Positions 1 to 11,371 of a stretch of 50,197 bases of DNA are shown in pieces. The position numbers and the translations under genes are program-made. Source of the DNA: Deltaproteobacteria bacterium (GTDB lineage: Bacteria; Desulfobacterota; Dissulfuribacteria; Dissulfuribacterales; QOAL01); the NCBI GenBank assembly GCA_024275145.1, contig JAJRZR010000028.1, positions 1-50,197 of the forward strand. Direction: 5' to 3'. Numbering within the stretch: position 1 is the first letter of the stretch; each line of letters opens with the position of its first letter. The notes beneath the pieces were generated by a model. That model was not told the DNA's origin. It saw nothing but the letters and a program-made list of their open reading frames with translations, and did no database searches.

Positions 1-1044
1 CAGAACAACGTCCAGGGTGCATGTGATATGGGTACCCTTCCCTATACCTATCCAGGGTATCAGGCTACCGATGACGAAAAGGTGCTGGAGAGCTTCGCAA
101 GGGCCTGGGGGGTCGATAGCCTGCCGACTACCGACGGCCTGCTGGAGCCCCAGATGTATACCGCTGCCATTGAGGGGACCTTCAAGGGGCTCTATTGCGT
201 TGGATATGATCCTGCTCAGACCCAGGCGAACATCGCCCACGTGCACAAGGCACTAAAGGCACTTGATTTCCTGGTACTGCAAGACCTGTTTATGATTGAG
301 ACCGCAAAGTTCGCCCATGTGATCCTTCCTGCTGCCAGTTTCTACGAGAAGGATGGAACCTTTACCAGCGGGGAACGGCGGGTGCGCCGGGTCAATAAGG
401 CCCTTGATGCCCCTGGTGCCGCAAAGGCGGATTGGGAGATAGTATGCCTGCTGTCCCAGGCCATGGGCTATCCTATGTTTTATGTCCATCCTGAGCAGAT
501 AATGGGAGAGATATCCCAGTTGGTCCCGGCTTACGCGGGCATTTCCTACCGCCATCTGGATGAGATCGGACAGGTATGGCCGGTATCGGCATCAGAAAGA
601 AATGGCACGCCGCTGCTTCACACCAAAACATTTCCAAGGGGTAAGGGGCATTTTGTACCCGTATCCTATATGTTGCCAGAGGAGGATGCAGACAAGGATT
701 TCCCGTTGGTCCTGATTACTGGCAGGCGCCTTGAGCATTATAACAATGCCTCCATGACGACCAGGTGCGAAGGCTTTGATATCCTTTCGCCAGAGGAACA
801 CGTAGAGGTTCACCCTGTTGACTGCGAAGAGCTTGGTATAATCGATGGTGACATGGTAAAGGTGGTTTCACGGAGGGCTGTTGTAAAGGTCCGGGTAAGG
901 ATGACCAGGCGCAGCAGACCTGGAACCGTGTTCATGTCCTTCCATTACCAGAAGACCCTTACGAATTTCCTTACCAGCCCCGGCATGGATACAAAGACCA
1001 TGACCCCTGAATACAAGGTATGCGCGGTAAGGCTTGAGAAATGA
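1..1044 (+). CDS. fdhA: Formate dehydrogenase alpha subunit, C-terminal part (5' end outside window)
   Basis: This is the 3' portion of a molybdopterin oxidoreductase that oxidises formate. The frame is open from base 1, so the gene begins outside the window and 347 residues are visible. The first residues (QNNVQGACDMG) match the conserved segment of FdhA/FdhF-type subunits. They are followed by the end of the molybdopterin oxidoreductase domain (VILPAASFYEKDGTFTSGERR, read in two parts around residue 110) and, from about residue 235, by the dinucleotide-binding C-terminal domain beginning LVLITGRRLEHYNN. The ending TPEYKVCAVRLEK is typical of formate dehydrogenase. The active-site Cys/Sec and the Fe-S domain would lie upstream and cannot be judged. 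A bidirectional terminator follows at once. Confidence 0.92.
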   Translation, partial: QNNVQGACDMGTLPYTYPGYQATDDEKVLESFARAWGVDSLPTTDGLLEPQMYTAAIEGTFKGLYCVGYDPAQTQANIAHVHKALKALDFLVLQDLFMIETAKFAHVILPAASFYEKDGTFTSGERRVRRVNKALDAPGAAKADWEIVCLLSQAMGYPMFYVHPEQIMGEISQLVPAYAGISYRHLDEIGQVWPVSASERNGTPLLHTKTFPRGKGHFVPVSYMLPEEDADKDFPLVLITGRRLEHYNNASMTTRCEGFDILSPEEHVEVHPVDCEELGIIDGDMVKVVSRRAVVKVRVRMTRRSRPGTVFMSFHYQKTLTNFLTSPGMDTKTMTPEYKVCAVRLEK

Positions 1045-1053
1045 TTCAAACAG

Positions 1054-1088
1054 AAAAAGGCCCTGACGCTGTGTGCAGGGCCTTTTTT
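1054..1088. terminator. Bidirectional intrinsic terminator between fdhA and clpB
   Basis: A perfect 12-bp stem (AAAAAGGCCCTG / CAGGGCCTTTTT) with a 10-base loop is followed by a T run on both strands. It sits 10 bases after the fdhA stop and 40 bases after the clpB stop, and so can end both convergent transcripts. Confidence 0.9.
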
Positions 1089-1128
1089 CCACAAGGCAGG
1101 GGTTTGGTTAAGTAGAGGGGGTTGCTTA

Positions 1129-3714
1129 TCAACCCTTCTCGAAGAATACGTGGCCGTTTTCGTCCACGTCGACCAGGATCTTATCCCCCTCAGCAAAGGT
1201 CCCTTCCAGGATCTCCAGTGCCAGCGGATCCTCGATGTATTTCTGTATGGCCCTTTTAAGGGGCCTGGCACCATATGTAGGATCGTAGCCCACGTCTGCT
1301 ATCCATTTCTTGGCCTTTTCAGTTACCTCGATCTCGAAGTTGTGCTCGGCAAGGCGGTTTCTAAGGTAGCCAAGCTGTATATCTACGATCTTGGCCAGTT
1401 GCTCCCTGGAAAGCGAGTGGAAGATTATGATGTCGTCCACCCGGTTCAGAAACTCCGGTTTGAAATGTCTCCTCAGGGAATCCATGACCCTGCGCTCCAT
1501 CTCCTCGTATTCGTGGATTTCCTGGATCAGGTCACTGCCGATGTTAGAGGTCATGATTATTATGGTGTTTCTGAAGTCCACCGTCCGGCCCTTTCCATCG
1601 GTAAGCCTTCCATCATCGAGGATCTGTAGCAATATGTTGAAAACATCCGGGTGGGCCTTTTCGATCTCGTCAAAGAGGATTACCGAGTAGGGTTTTCTCC
1701 TGACCGCCTCGGTAAGGTATCCCCCTTCTTCGTATCCAACGTATCCCGGAGGTGCACCTATCAGTCTGGCAACGGCGTGTTTCTCCATGAATTCGCTCAT
1801 GTCGATGCGGATCATGGCCTGCTCGGTATCGAACATGAATTCAGCCAGTGCCCTGGCAAGCTCTGTCTTGCCCACGCCGGTCGGCCCCAGGAATATGAAG
1901 GAACCTATAGGCCTGTTGGCTGCCTGGAGTCCGGCACGGGCCCTGCGGACGGCGTTGGATACGGCCACAACCGCCTTTTCCTGCCCTATTACACGCTTGC
2001 CAAGCTCTTCTTCCATGTGTATAAGCTTTTGCCTTTCACCTTGCAGGAGCTTGCTGAAGGGTATCCCGGTCCACTTGGAGATGATGGCCGCGATATCTTC
2101 GGCATCGACCTCTTCCTTGAGCATGCTGGCGCCCTCTTTTTGGAGTTCGCTCAGCTTCTTTTGTTCGGCCTCCAGCTCCTTTTCCAGGTTCGGTATCTCT
2201 CCATAGAGGATCTCTGCCACCTTGTTGAGGTCTCCCTGGCGCTGGAACTGCTCGGCCTCTATGCGCAGTTTGTCCATCCTTTCCTTCATGTCTCTTATGG
2301 ACTGGATTATTCCCTTTTCCTGCTTCCATCTGGCCTTCAAGGCATCGCTTTGCTCCCTGAGGTCTGCAAGCTCTTGCTCAATCTTTGAAAGCCTCTCCTT
2401 GGAGGCAGGATCGGTTTCCTTCTTCAATGCCTCCCTTTCGATCTCAAGTTGTACGATCCTGCGTTCGATCTCGTCTATCTCAGAGGGCAGGCTGTCGATT
2501 TCTATGCGCAATTTGGCAGCGGCTTCATCGATGAGGTCAATGGCCTTGTCAGGCAGGAACCTGTCGGTGATGTAGCGGTGAGAAAGGGTTGCTGCGGCAA
2601 CAATGGCGGAATCCTTTATCCGCACACCGTGATGGACCTCGTATTTCTCCTTGAGTCCCCTGAGTATTGCGATGGTGTCTTCCACGGATGGCTCATCCAC
2701 CATCACAGGTTGGAAACGGCGTTCCAGCGCCGGGTCCTTCTCGATATACTTTCTGTATTCATCAATAGTGGTTGCGCCGATACAGTGCAATTCGCCCCTT
2801 GCCAGTGCAGGCTTGAGCATGTTGGAGGCATCCATGGCCCCTTCACTTGCCCCAGCACCTACCAGTGTGTGTATCTCGTCGATGAACAGTATTACTTCGC
2901 CCTGCCTTTCGGCCACCTCTTTGAGGACCGCCTTGAGCCTGTCTTCGAATTCCCCCCTGTATTTTGCCCCAGCGATCAAGGCGCCCATGTCAAGGGCAAT
3001 TATACGCCTGTCACGTAGTGTCTCGGGGATGTCGCCCGCAACTATGCGCTGGGCCAGTCCTTCAACGATTGCCGTTTTCCCCACACCGGGTTCACCGATC
3101 AGTACGGGGTTGTTCTTGGTCCTTCTTGAAAGAACCTGTAGGATACGTCTGATTTCCTCGTCCCTTCCTATCACCGGGTCGAGTTTCCCGGATTTGGCTA
3201 GTGCTGTAAGATCCCTTCCATATTTCTCCAATGCCTGGTATTTTTCCTCTGGATTCGGATCGGTTATCCTCTGACTGCCCCTTATGGAGACGAGGGCCTT
3301 CAGGAAAGAATCCTTGTTGACCCCATTGTTGATAAGGGCCTGGGCTGCCTTGGTGCCAGTGGCCTCAAGCATTGCTAGAACCAAGTGCTCCTGGCTCACA
3401 TACTCGTCTTTCATGTCAGAGGCCATGGAAAAGGATCGCTCCAGTATTTGGTTGAGGGCTGGAGAAAGATATACCTGGCCACCTGCCCCGCTGACCTGGG
3501 GGAATGTCTTCATTGCCTCGTCCATTTCGGCCTCTATTACCTGGATCGGCGCTCCCATCTTTTTTAGGACCGCTGGGACTATGGCCTCGGGCTGGCCGAG
3601 CAGTACCTTGAGCAGATGTTCTGGCTCTATTTGTTGGTGGCCCTTACTCTGGGCCAGTTTTTGAGCCTCTTGTAAGGCCTCCTGGGATTTTGTGGTGAAT
3701 TTATCAAATTGCAT
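1129..3714 (-). CDS. clpB: ATP-dependent chaperone ClpB
   Basis: ClpB is a hexameric AAA+ disaggregase that threads aggregated proteins through its pore together with the DnaK system in the cytosol. The 861-residue product has the Clp N-domain ([14 protein letters not shown]...), a first AAA module with Walker [10 protein letters not shown] and Walker [10 protein letters not shown], a long coiled middle domain rich in Glu/Lys/Arg (about 400-520), and a second AAA module with GPTGVGKTE and [13 protein letters not shown]. Pore loops of the KYRGEFE and GYVGYEEGG type are visible. Length fits the family. The ATG at 3714 is chosen because homologues begin MQFDKFT; the frame stays open 27 codons further upstream, but that part is not ClpB-like. 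A GAGAGG stands about 10 bases before the ATG. It is convergent with fdhA. Confidence 0.97.
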   Translation of the reverse strand: MQFDKFTTKSQEALQEAQKLAQSKGHQQIEPEHLLKVLLGQPEAIVPAVLKKMGAPIQVIEAEMDEAMKTFPQVSGAGGQVYLSPALNQILERSFSMASDMKDEYVSQEHLVLAMLEATGTKAAQALINNGVNKDSFLKALVSIRGSQRITDPNPEEKYQALEKYGRDLTALAKSGKLDPVIGRDEEIRRILQVLSRRTKNNPVLIGEPGVGKTAIVEGLAQRIVAGDIPETLRDRRIIALDMGALIAGAKYRGEFEDRLKAVLKEVAERQGEVILFIDEIHTLVGAGASEGAMDASNMLKPALARGELHCIGATTIDEYRKYIEKDPALERRFQPVMVDEPSVEDTIAILRGLKEKYEVHHGVRIKDSAIVAAATLSHRYITDRFLPDKAIDLIDEAAAKLRIEIDSLPSEIDEIERRIVQLEIEREALKKETDPASKERLSKIEQELADLREQSDALKARWKQEKGIIQSIRDMKERMDKLRIEAEQFQRQGDLNKVAEILYGEIPNLEKELEAEQKKLSELQKEGASMLKEEVDAEDIAAIISKWTGIPFSKLLQGERQKLIHMEEELGKRVIGQEKAVVAVSNAVRRARAGLQAANRPIGSFIFLGPTGVGKTELARALAEFMFDTEQAMIRIDMSEFMEKHAVARLIGAPPGYVGYEEGGYLTEAVRRKPYSVILFDEIEKAHPDVFNILLQILDDGRLTDGKGRTVDFRNTIIIMTSNIGSDLIQEIHEYEEMERRVMDSLRRHFKPEFLNRVDDIIIFHSLSREQLAKIVDIQLGYLRNRLAEHNFEIEVTEKAKKWIADVGYDPTYGARPLKRAIQKYIEDPLALEILEGTFAEGDKILVDVDENGHVFFEKG

Positions 3715-4032
3715 GGTTTTTTTCCTCTCGATTGCTAAGAATTTTTTATCTGGAACTACCAGCCCGAACGAGAGGCCGCTCTCACGATGGGTCATGTCCG
3801 TGTAAGTGGCCTGCCAGGCATAGATCGCAATAAAGGGCCATGAATATTCAGGTGGTAGCCTTTTTGAAGCTAAGAATAGGTCTTAATGATGTCAAGGAGT
3901 TAAGTGGTAAAACTTAAGGCTTTCCCTGGATGGTCGTCGCGGTGGTATGCCCGCTGTGGAGCAGGTATGTGCCTGGAAGGATGCCTTGGATGATAAAGAG
4001 AGGCAGGCAATATTCCCTCAGGAGGGTTACTT
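3715..4032. other. Divergent intergenic region clpB / HD hydrolase
   Basis: These 318 bases separate two divergent genes and must hold both promoters. I see a perfect 10-bp palindrome TGAATATTCA (3841-3850) and a 6-bp inverted repeat TTAAGT-N6-ACTTAA (3900-3917). No CIRCE element and no clear heat-shock promoter could be recognised. No gene is supported here. Confidence 0.5.
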
Positions 4033-5232
4033 ATGGAAAAAAGGAATGGAGTGGATCTCATAAGGCTGAGACAAGAGCTGGAAGAAGAGGAAAGGCAAAG
4101 GCTATCGTCCTATGCCACCTTGAGTACAAGTGCGGTAAGGGCAACGGAGGAACCGTTGCTTTTGAGTGGTCACAGGCTGTATTTTTCAGTAGACTCGGAC
4201 AGGATTCTCCACTCTCTGGCCTATGCCAGGTACATTGACAAGACCCAGGTATTTTCCCTCGTTCCGAATGATCATATTACCCACCGGGTGCTCCACGTCC
4301 AGATGGTTTCAAAGATCTCAAGGACGATAGCCCGCCTTCTTCGACTGAACGAAGATCTCACAGAGGCCATCGCCCTTGGACACGATATAGGCCATCCTCC
4401 CTTTGGTCATGATGGGGAGAGGATTTTGTCACGCATATGCGTAAAGTACGGTCTTCCACCCTTTCAACACAGCATTCAAGGTGTCAGGTTCCTCAGAGAG
4501 GTGGAGAGAAAGGGCAGGGGCTGCAATCTCACTCTCCAGGTCCTGGACGGCATCCTTTGTCATGATGGTGAGACCCACATGCAGTCGATAAAACCGCAGT
4601 CAGGCAAGACATTTGAGGTCCTGGACAGGCAGATCCTGGAAAAGGCCCTTGACCCGGCCAAAGACCTTACGCCTATGACACTCGAAGGGTGCGTGGTGAG
4701 GATGGCGGATGTCATAAGCTATGTGGGCAGGGACATAGAGGATGCAATAAGGCTTGGTTTGATATCCAGGGATCATATTCCCAGGATATGCCAGGAGGTT
4801 CTGGGAACCACAAATGGCACCATCGTCTATACCCTGGTGGAGGATGTCATAAGGGCCAGCCTGGGAAAGAATGAGATATCGTTCAGCTCGAGGGTGGCGG
4901 ATGCGCTGGCATTGCTCAAGGATTTCAATATGGAGTTCATATACATGAATCCTAAGATCAAGACAGAGGCCTCTAAGATAGAGGATCTGTATGGCCTCTT
5001 GTTCGACCATTTCCTTGATGATCTTGAAAAGGGACACATGGATTCGATCATTTTCACCGAATTTTTGAATGGGATGGACAGAGGGTACATGAATTCTTCA
5101 ACCAACGTAGAAATAGTGAGGGATTTCATTGCCGGTATGACAGATGCCTATTTTTTGAGGACCGGCCAATACCTGTTGATACCCCAGCCGTTGCCTTCCC
5201 GTTTCAAATCCCCGACCCGCCCGGTAGCTTGA
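4033..5232 (+). CDS. HD-domain deoxyguanosinetriphosphate triphosphohydrolase-like protein
   Basis: The 399-residue product belongs to the dGTPase-like HD hydrolases, which cleave dNTPs to nucleoside and triphosphate. The HD metal site is clear: HRVLHVQMV (first His), GHDIGHPPFGHDGE (His-Asp pair) and a downstream Asp in RMADVISYVGRDIEDA. The N-terminal STSAVRATEE and DRILHSLAYARYIDKTQVF segments are typical of the family's type with a modified N-terminus, for which substrate is less certain than for E. coli Dgt. TCAGGAGGG lies 8 bases before the ATG and fixes the start. It is divergent from clpB and ends 194 bases before lolD. The symbol dgt is withheld because substrate specificity cannot be read from sequence. 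Confidence 0.88.
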   Translation: MEKRNGVDLIRLRQELEEEERQRLSSYATLSTSAVRATEEPLLLSGHRLYFSVDSDRILHSLAYARYIDKTQVFSLVPNDHITHRVLHVQMVSKISRTIARLLRLNEDLTEAIALGHDIGHPPFGHDGERILSRICVKYGLPPFQHSIQGVRFLREVERKGRGCNLTLQVLDGILCHDGETHMQSIKPQSGKTFEVLDRQILEKALDPAKDLTPMTLEGCVVRMADVISYVGRDIEDAIRLGLISRDHIPRICQEVLGTTNGTIVYTLVEDVIRASLGKNEISFSSRVADALALLKDFNMEFIYMNPKIKTEASKIEDLYGLLFDHFLDDLEKGHMDSIIFTEFLNGMDRGYMNSSTNVEIVRDFIAGMTDAYFLRTGQYLLIPQPLPSRFKSPTRPVA

Positions 5233-5426
5233 TGTAATCACCTGGGCATGGAAATGCAGCCTCAAAAAGGGCGTAGTGTCAGGGTAAATAATCCGTTGAG
5301 CTTGATTGAGGTAGTTTAATTTGTTATCAGTGGTGCGCGGCTTATTACGGTTTGCCCGGATCAATTCGTATATCCTGGGGATATTGATGCTCAAGGACAC
5401 CGCCTCGTGCGGGCAGGTAACAGGTT

Positions 5427-6167
<741 letters not shown>

Positions 6168-6384
6168 TCAGTGGTAATCTCGGTTACACGGATTAGACAC
6201 AGGGCCGGTTACATGTTAGTTGGCTTTGATGTCGGAGTGCTCCAAGGGTGCAGATCATAATCCGGACAATCTGGTAATGAGTGATTCCATAATGGGGAAA
6301 AACATGTTGAGCATTTCTCTACGTAAGGATGTTCCTGCTGACAACTGGCTGATCTGTAGCGGAATTACAGCTGATCGTACTGGT

Positions 6385-9042
6385 ATGAAGGTCTGGATCC
6401 TGTTTCTCTGTTTACTGCTCTTTTCTGGAACTATAGTATCCATATCATGCGCATCTGGTGCTGACTCACCCCCTGATAGTATCTTGCTGATGAGGCTTTC
6501 ATACTTCGGACCTGAAAGGGGTCAGGGTATGGCCAAGGAGATTTCAAGCCGCTTGTCCAGCCGGTTCAGGGACCTCGGGTACAAGGTGATCGTGCCTTCA
6601 GAAGGTATCCATCCATTTTCCTTCGACGCGGTGAAAGGATTGGCCGACAGATATCATGCGGATTACGCGATCTATGGGAGCGTAAATCAATTAGGCAGGA
6701 TAGTGACCATAAACGTACGTGTTCTGGACACCCAGGATGTCAAACCAGGACCAAAGATGTTCGTGGCTCAGGGAACGGTTTCGAATATCGAAGATATGCT
6801 CGGGCATGTTACGGGAGACATAAAGAATCTTCTGTCCGTCCGGGACAAGGTCTATAAGGTGCGAGTACAGGGTAACAAGAGAGTGGATACCGATGCCATC
6901 TTACAGAATATTACCACCAGGAAGGGGGAACTCTACAGCCCTAAAAAGATCTCTTCCGATGTCAAGGCCGTGTACGGGATGGGATTTTTCGATGACGTGA
7001 GGGTGGATGTGGAGGACAGCCCTTCCGGTAAGATAGTGACCTTTCTTCTCAGGGAAAAGCCTGCCATCCGCAAAATCCGTTTTACGGGCAACAAGGAGAT
7101 CAAGGACGAGAAAATAAAGGAGGTGCTCGATCTCAAGCCATTTACGGTGATCAGTGAAAAGGCCTTGCAGGAGAATGCCGAGAAGATCAAGGCACTTTAC
7201 AGCGACAAGGGCTTTGTAGGCACGACGGTCGTGCCCACACTCCTTCCTGTATCCAGCCAGGCGGCGGATGTGGTATTCAAGATAAACGAGGGGGAAAAGG
7301 TCAGGATCGCTTCCATAAAGTTTCAAGGCAATAGGGCCTTTAGCGATTCAGAGCTCGAAGGGCTCATGGAAACCAGGGAGAAACGGCCCTTCTGGGATCT
7401 CAGCATCAGGAACATTGTCGCTATGATCAAGGGCGAAAGAGGGGTGCTCAAATGGGATGCCCTCGAGAGGGATCTTGGTAGAATAACCGCATTTTACCAC
7501 AACCAGGGATACGTAGATGCAAGGGTCGGCAGGCCCATGGTGAAAAGAAAAGGGGCCAAGCTCTATATAACCATACCTATAGAGGAGGGAGAGCGTTATC
7601 GTGTAGGTAATGTCGGCATTGAGGAAGATTTTTTCAAGAACAAGGAGAAACTTCTGGAAGGACTGGAAATCACGAAGGAAAAATATTTTAATCAGCAGGT
7701 CCTGCGCCAGGATATCATGAAACTCAACGACATGTATGCAGACAAGGGCTTTGCCTATGCGGATATCGTGCCCGATCTCAAGGAAGACAAGAAAAAACGG
7801 GTCGTGGATATCGTATTCAAGGTCAACAGGGGACCAAAGGTCACCTTTGAAAGGATAGAGATATCCGGCAATACCAGAACGAGGGACAAGGTCATACGCA
7901 GGGAGCTGAGGGTCAATGAGCTTGAACCGTTCAGCGCCTCGGGCCTGAGGACCAGTAGCAAGAGGTTGAGAAGACTTGGCTACTTCCAGGATGTAAATCT
8001 TACCCCCACCAGGGGTAGCGACAAGAAGCATATGAAGTTGAACGTGACGGTCAAGGAGCGTCCTACAGGCACCTTCAGCATAGGTGCTGGCTATAGTTCA
8101 GTTGACAAGCTCATGCTCATGGGGGAGATAAGCCAGAGAAATTTTCTTGGGAAGGGGCAATCATTGAGCTTCAAGGGGGTCCTGGGTTCACAGACAAACC
8201 GGTTCTCACTAAGTTTTACCGAGCCCTATTTCCGGGATACGAGGCTTTCGCTGGGAACCGATATCTATAACTGGGAGCAGGAGTATGACGATTATACCAA
8301 GGACAGCACAGGTGGGTCCCTGAGGTTCGGTTACCCGCTTACGGATAACCTAAACACGTTTTTGGGGGTGCGGATAGACAATACCACCCTGAGTAGCTAT
8401 GCCAGCAACTCCACCATCGCCAGGGATGCTGATATCCATACTACCAGGTCCGTAAGCGTTGGTCTTTCATATGATACACGAAACGATTTTTACCTACCTT
8501 CCAGGGGGTTGAATACCAGCATCTCGATGGAATACGCAGGCGGGGTCCTTGGGGGCGATAGTGCATATATCAAGTTAGAGGGGGTAGCCAGTTATTACCA
8601 TCCGATATGGAAACAGATCGTTGGACACGGGCGTCTTGGCCTTGGTTATGTCACGGAGGGCAACAATGGCAAGCTTCCCATCTACGAGAGGTTTTTTCTT
8701 GGTGGCATAGATTCGGTAAGGGGCTTCAAGTACGGTAGGATCAGCCCGGTGGACGACACCGGGGAACGAATAGGCGGTGATGTAATGGGTTATCTCCAGA
8801 TGGAGACCATCTTTCCACTGATCAAGAATATGGGCCTTAACGGGGTGTGCTTTCTGGATATGGGTGACGTGTGGAAGCGGCTGGACGACATAGATTTGGC
8901 CAATACCAGGAAATCCGTTGGTTTTGGGATAAGGTGGCTGTCTCCAATGGGGCCCTTGAGGATTGAATGGGGCTACAATATAGACAAACAGAAGGGAGAT
9001 GATAACAGTAACTGGGAATTCAGGATGGGCGGAACCTTTTAG
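6385..9042 (+). CDS. bamA: Outer-membrane protein assembly factor BamA
   Basis: BamA is the Omp85 channel that folds beta-barrel proteins into the outer membrane. From the ATG at 6385 the product has 885 residues: a signal peptide (KVWILFLCLLLFSG...SCASG), an extra N-terminal domain of about 130 residues (FlgO/nucleoside-binding-like, often seen ahead of POTRA domains in this phylum), five POTRA repeats, and a 16-strand barrel from about residue 570. The barrel carries the VRGF motif (SVRGFKYG) and ends in Phe (MGGTF), the beta-signal. The start is uncertain: the frame is open from a TTG at 6220, and ATGs occur at 6229, 6277, 6292 and 6304 (the last with GGGGA before it). 6385 is preferred because the signal peptide begins there, although it lacks a good ribosome-binding site. 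Confidence 0.93.
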   Translation: MKVWILFLCLLLFSGTIVSISCASGADSPPDSILLMRLSYFGPERGQGMAKEISSRLSSRFRDLGYKVIVPSEGIHPFSFDAVKGLADRYHADYAIYGSVNQLGRIVTINVRVLDTQDVKPGPKMFVAQGTVSNIEDMLGHVTGDIKNLLSVRDKVYKVRVQGNKRVDTDAILQNITTRKGELYSPKKISSDVKAVYGMGFFDDVRVDVEDSPSGKIVTFLLREKPAIRKIRFTGNKEIKDEKIKEVLDLKPFTVISEKALQENAEKIKALYSDKGFVGTTVVPTLLPVSSQAADVVFKINEGEKVRIASIKFQGNRAFSDSELEGLMETREKRPFWDLSIRNIVAMIKGERGVLKWDALERDLGRITAFYHNQGYVDARVGRPMVKRKGAKLYITIPIEEGERYRVGNVGIEEDFFKNKEKLLEGLEITKEKYFNQQVLRQDIMKLNDMYADKGFAYADIVPDLKEDKKKRVVDIVFKVNRGPKVTFERIEISGNTRTRDKVIRRELRVNELEPFSASGLRTSSKRLRRLGYFQDVNLTPTRGSDKKHMKLNVTVKERPTGTFSIGAGYSSVDKLMLMGEISQRNFLGKGQSLSFKGVLGSQTNRFSLSFTEPYFRDTRLSLGTDIYNWEQEYDDYTKDSTGGSLRFGYPLTDNLNTFLGVRIDNTTLSSYASNSTIARDADIHTTRSVSVGLSYDTRNDFYLPSRGLNTSISMEYAGGVLGGDSAYIKLEGVASYYHPIWKQIVGHGRLGLGYVTEGNNGKLPIYERFFLGGIDSVRGFKYGRISPVDDTGERIGGDVMGYLQMETIFPLIKNMGLNGVCFLDMGDVWKRLDDIDLANTRKSVGFGIRWLSPMGPLRIEWGYNIDKQKGDDNSNWEFRMGGTF

Positions 9043-9076
9043 CCTGGTCGGCAACCCTGAAGTTGGAGTTTTTTAG

Positions 9077-10105
9077 ATGAAAACGTTGAAAGAGATTGCC
9101 ATATCGATAGGCGGTGAGCTTTCCGGCCCGGGCGATCTTGAAATAAAGGGGATACAATCTTTGGATGCGGCGGGTCCTGATGAGATCTCCTTTGCGGTAA
9201 ACGAAAAGTATGCAAGGGCAGTGGCAAATAGCAGGGCCGGGGCTTTCATCCTACCAGTCGGATGGAGTCACAGTCTGTCAAGGCCGGCCATATTTGTGAA
9301 GGATCCGTATCTGGCCTACGCCCTTGTCGCAGCCGCCTTTTCGGAGAGACCATTCATGCCGACAGGTGTCAGCCAGGATGCCCATGTGGGCCCGGATTGC
9401 AGGATCAACAAAGATGTAAGCATCTATCCCGGTGTCTTCCTGGGCAAGGGTGTTGAAATAGGGGCCAGGGTAACATTGCATCCAGGGGTGGTCCTGGGTG
9501 ATGGCGTAACGGTTGGCGAAGGTTCGACGATTTTTTCAAACGTGGTGGTTTACGAAGGCTGCAAGATCGGAAGGCGCGTGCGCATCCATGCGAATGCCGT
9601 GATAGGCAGTGATGGCTTTGGATACGCCAGGGAGGGCATGGTCCATGTCAAGATTCCCCAGACCGGCATAGTGGTCGTGGAAGACGACGTGGAGATAGGG
9701 GCCGGCACCACAATAGACAGGGCCGCCCTTGGCAGGACCATAATCGGGGCTGGTACCAAGATAGACAACCTGGTGCAGATCGGCCATAACGTGATAGTCG
9801 GGCCGGGTTCCATCATAGTCAGCCAGGCAGGCATCAGCGGCAGCACCAGGCTGGGAAGAGGCGTAGTGATAGGGGGCCAGGTTGGATTGACCGGGCACAT
9901 AGAACTTGGCGATGGAGTCATGGTAGCTGCCCAATCGGGCGTCACTAAGAATGTTTCTCCCGGGGAGGTGGTGTCCGGGAGCCCGGCAATCCCCCACCGG
10001 CTTTGGCTCAGGATGGTAAATTCCCTGAAGCGTCTCCCAGATCTCATAAGGGATGTACGCTCTCTCAAGGAAAGGGTCAAGAGAATAGAAGATGGAAGAC
10101 AATAA
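9077..10105 (+). CDS. lpxD: UDP-3-O-acylglucosamine N-acyltransferase LpxD
   Basis: LpxD adds the second hydroxyacyl chain, from acyl-ACP, to UDP-3-O-acyl-glucosamine in lipid A synthesis (cytosol). The 342 residues comprise the uridine-binding N-domain (to about residue 100), a left-handed beta-helix of hexapeptide repeats ([17 protein letters not shown] and similar), the catalytic His in [11 protein letters not shown], and a C-terminal helix. Length is normal. It starts 34 bases after bamA, with GGAG before the ATG, and its last 14 bases overlap fabZ, indicating translational coupling. No Skp/OmpH gene lies between bamA and lpxD, although one is common there in other genomes. Confidence 0.96.
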   Translation: MKTLKEIAISIGGELSGPGDLEIKGIQSLDAAGPDEISFAVNEKYARAVANSRAGAFILPVGWSHSLSRPAIFVKDPYLAYALVAAAFSERPFMPTGVSQDAHVGPDCRINKDVSIYPGVFLGKGVEIGARVTLHPGVVLGDGVTVGEGSTIFSNVVVYEGCKIGRRVRIHANAVIGSDGFGYAREGMVHVKIPQTGIVVVEDDVEIGAGTTIDRAALGRTIIGAGTKIDNLVQIGHNVIVGPGSIIVSQAGISGSTRLGRGVVIGGQVGLTGHIELGDGVMVAAQSGVTKNVSPGEVVSGSPAIPHRLWLRMVNSLKRLPDLIRDVRSLKERVKRIEDGRQ

Positions 10106-10544
10106 GTTGCAGTTTGGAATAGAAAGGATATTCGATCTATTACCCCACAGGTACCCCTTTCTTTTGGTGGACAGGGTGCTTGAGCTCGTACCGAATCATA
10201 CTGTGAAGGGCATCAAGAACGTTACCATCAACGAGGCCTTTTTCCAGGGCCATTTCCCTGGGGAACCGATTATGCCGGGAGTCTTGATATTGGAGGCAAT
10301 GGCACAACTGGGTATCATTTTCGCAAAGGAGACCGATCCAGTGGACCTGGCAGACAAGCTCCTGGTGTTTGCCGGCATGGATCGTGTGCGTTTCAGGAGG
10401 CCCGTGGTCCCTGGAGACCAACTGATCCTTGAACTTAAGCTGCTCAAGCGTAAGCACTTTATGTGGAAGATGGAAGGCAGGGCCAGTGTCGATGGAAACC
10501 TGGCCGCCGAAGCGGAACTCATGGCAGCGGTACAGAAACAGTAA
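10092..10544 (+). CDS. fabZ: 3-hydroxyacyl-ACP dehydratase FabZ
   Basis: FabZ dehydrates (3R)-hydroxyacyl-ACP in fatty acid elongation and so competes with LpxA/LpxD for the same substrate, which explains its place in lipid A clusters. The 150-residue hot-dog-fold protein has [13 protein letters not shown] with the catalytic His and [20 protein letters not shown] with the catalytic Glu. Length and motifs are normal. It overlaps the end of lpxD by 14 bases and ends 14 bases before lpxA. Confidence 0.97.
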   Translation: MEDNKLQFGIERIFDLLPHRYPFLLVDRVLELVPNHTVKGIKNVTINEAFFQGHFPGEPIMPGVLILEAMAQLGIIFAKETDPVDLADKLLVFAGMDRVRFRRPVVPGDQLILELKLLKRKHFMWKMEGRASVDGNLAAEAELMAAVQKQ

Positions 10545-10558
10545 TCAAGGGAAAATAC

Positions 10559-11371
10559 ATGTTATTTGATAATCTAAATATACACCCTACGTCCATTGTG
10601 TCTCCAGAAGCAAGGATCGGGGAAGGGGTCAAGATAGGCGCCTATACGATAATAGGCCCTGGCACCATCATCGGCGATCACTGCGAAATAGGTCCCCACG
10701 TGGTGATAGATAGTGGTACGGAGTTGGGCCAGCGGGTACGGATATTCCAGTTCTCGTCGGTAGGTGCTCCTCCACAGGACCTGAAATACGGTGGCGGTCC
10801 TACCAGGTTGCAAATAGGGGAGGGTACGATAATCCGTGAATCCTGCACAATCCACAGAGGCACGGAAGAAGGCGGCGGGCTTACTACCATCGGGAAGAAC
10901 TGCCTGCTTATGGCATACTGCCATGTGGCGCATGACTGTCACGTAGGTGACAATGTAATTATGGCAAACGGGGCCACCCTGGGTGGACATGTCACAGTGG
11001 AAGAATATGTGGTGATGGGCGGTCTTTGCGCCATTCATCAATTTTGTCGTGTGGGGGCCTACGCCTTTCTCGGCGGCATGTCTGGAGCCAACAAGGATAT
11101 CCCGCCCTTCGTAAGGTTTTGGGGCCAGCGTGGAAAGGTCTATGGACTTAACTTGGTAGGCCTGAAGAGGCATGGCTTCAGCAAAGAGGCAGTGACAGCG
11201 CTTCGTGACGCCTACCGGATGATCTTCAAGGGGCCAACCCTTGAGGAAGCCCTGCCGGGGATAGAATCCCGGTATGCCCACGTTCCGGAGGTTAAAAGAT
11301 TTCTACAGTTCATAAAGGATTCCGAAAGAGGTATCGCCCTATTTCATGAAAATGGGAACGTCAAGGACTAA
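10559..11371 (+). CDS. lpxA: UDP-N-acetylglucosamine acyltransferase LpxA
   Basis: LpxA carries out the first step of lipid A synthesis, moving a hydroxyacyl group from ACP to the 3-position of UDP-GlcNAc. The 270-residue product is mostly hexapeptide-repeat beta-helix (HPTSIVSPEARIGEGVKIGAYTIIG, read as separate coils), has the catalytic-His segment HVAHDCHVGDNVIMANG, and ends in the helical C-domain. The ATG at 10559 is preferred over a longer frame from 10463 because homologues begin just before IHPTSIV and a CAAGGGA stands 5-10 bases upstream. Its end overlaps lpxI by 26 bases. Confidence 0.96.
   Translation: MLFDNLNIHPTSIVSPEARIGEGVKIGAYTIIGPGTIIGDHCEIGPHVVIDSGTELGQRVRIFQFSSVGAPPQDLKYGGGPTRLQIGEGTIIRESCTIHRGTEEGGGLTTIGKNCLLMAYCHVAHDCHVGDNVIMANGATLGGHVTVEEYVVMGGLCAIHQFCRVGAYAFLGGMSGANKDIPPFVRFWGQRGKVYGLNLVGLKRHGFSKEAVTALRDAYRMIFKGPTLEEALPGIESRYAHVPEVKRFLQFIKDSERGIALFHENGNVKD

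Noticed and set aside
1651-2388. Long open frame on the plus strand opposite clpB (245 codons)
   Set aside because: It is the antisense of a conserved ClpB coding region, with no ribosome-binding site or recognisable protein features; an effect of codon bias.
3715-3795. Longer ClpB N-terminus (27 extra residues)
   Set aside because: The extension is not like ClpB N-domains and the ATG at 3714 fits all homologues.
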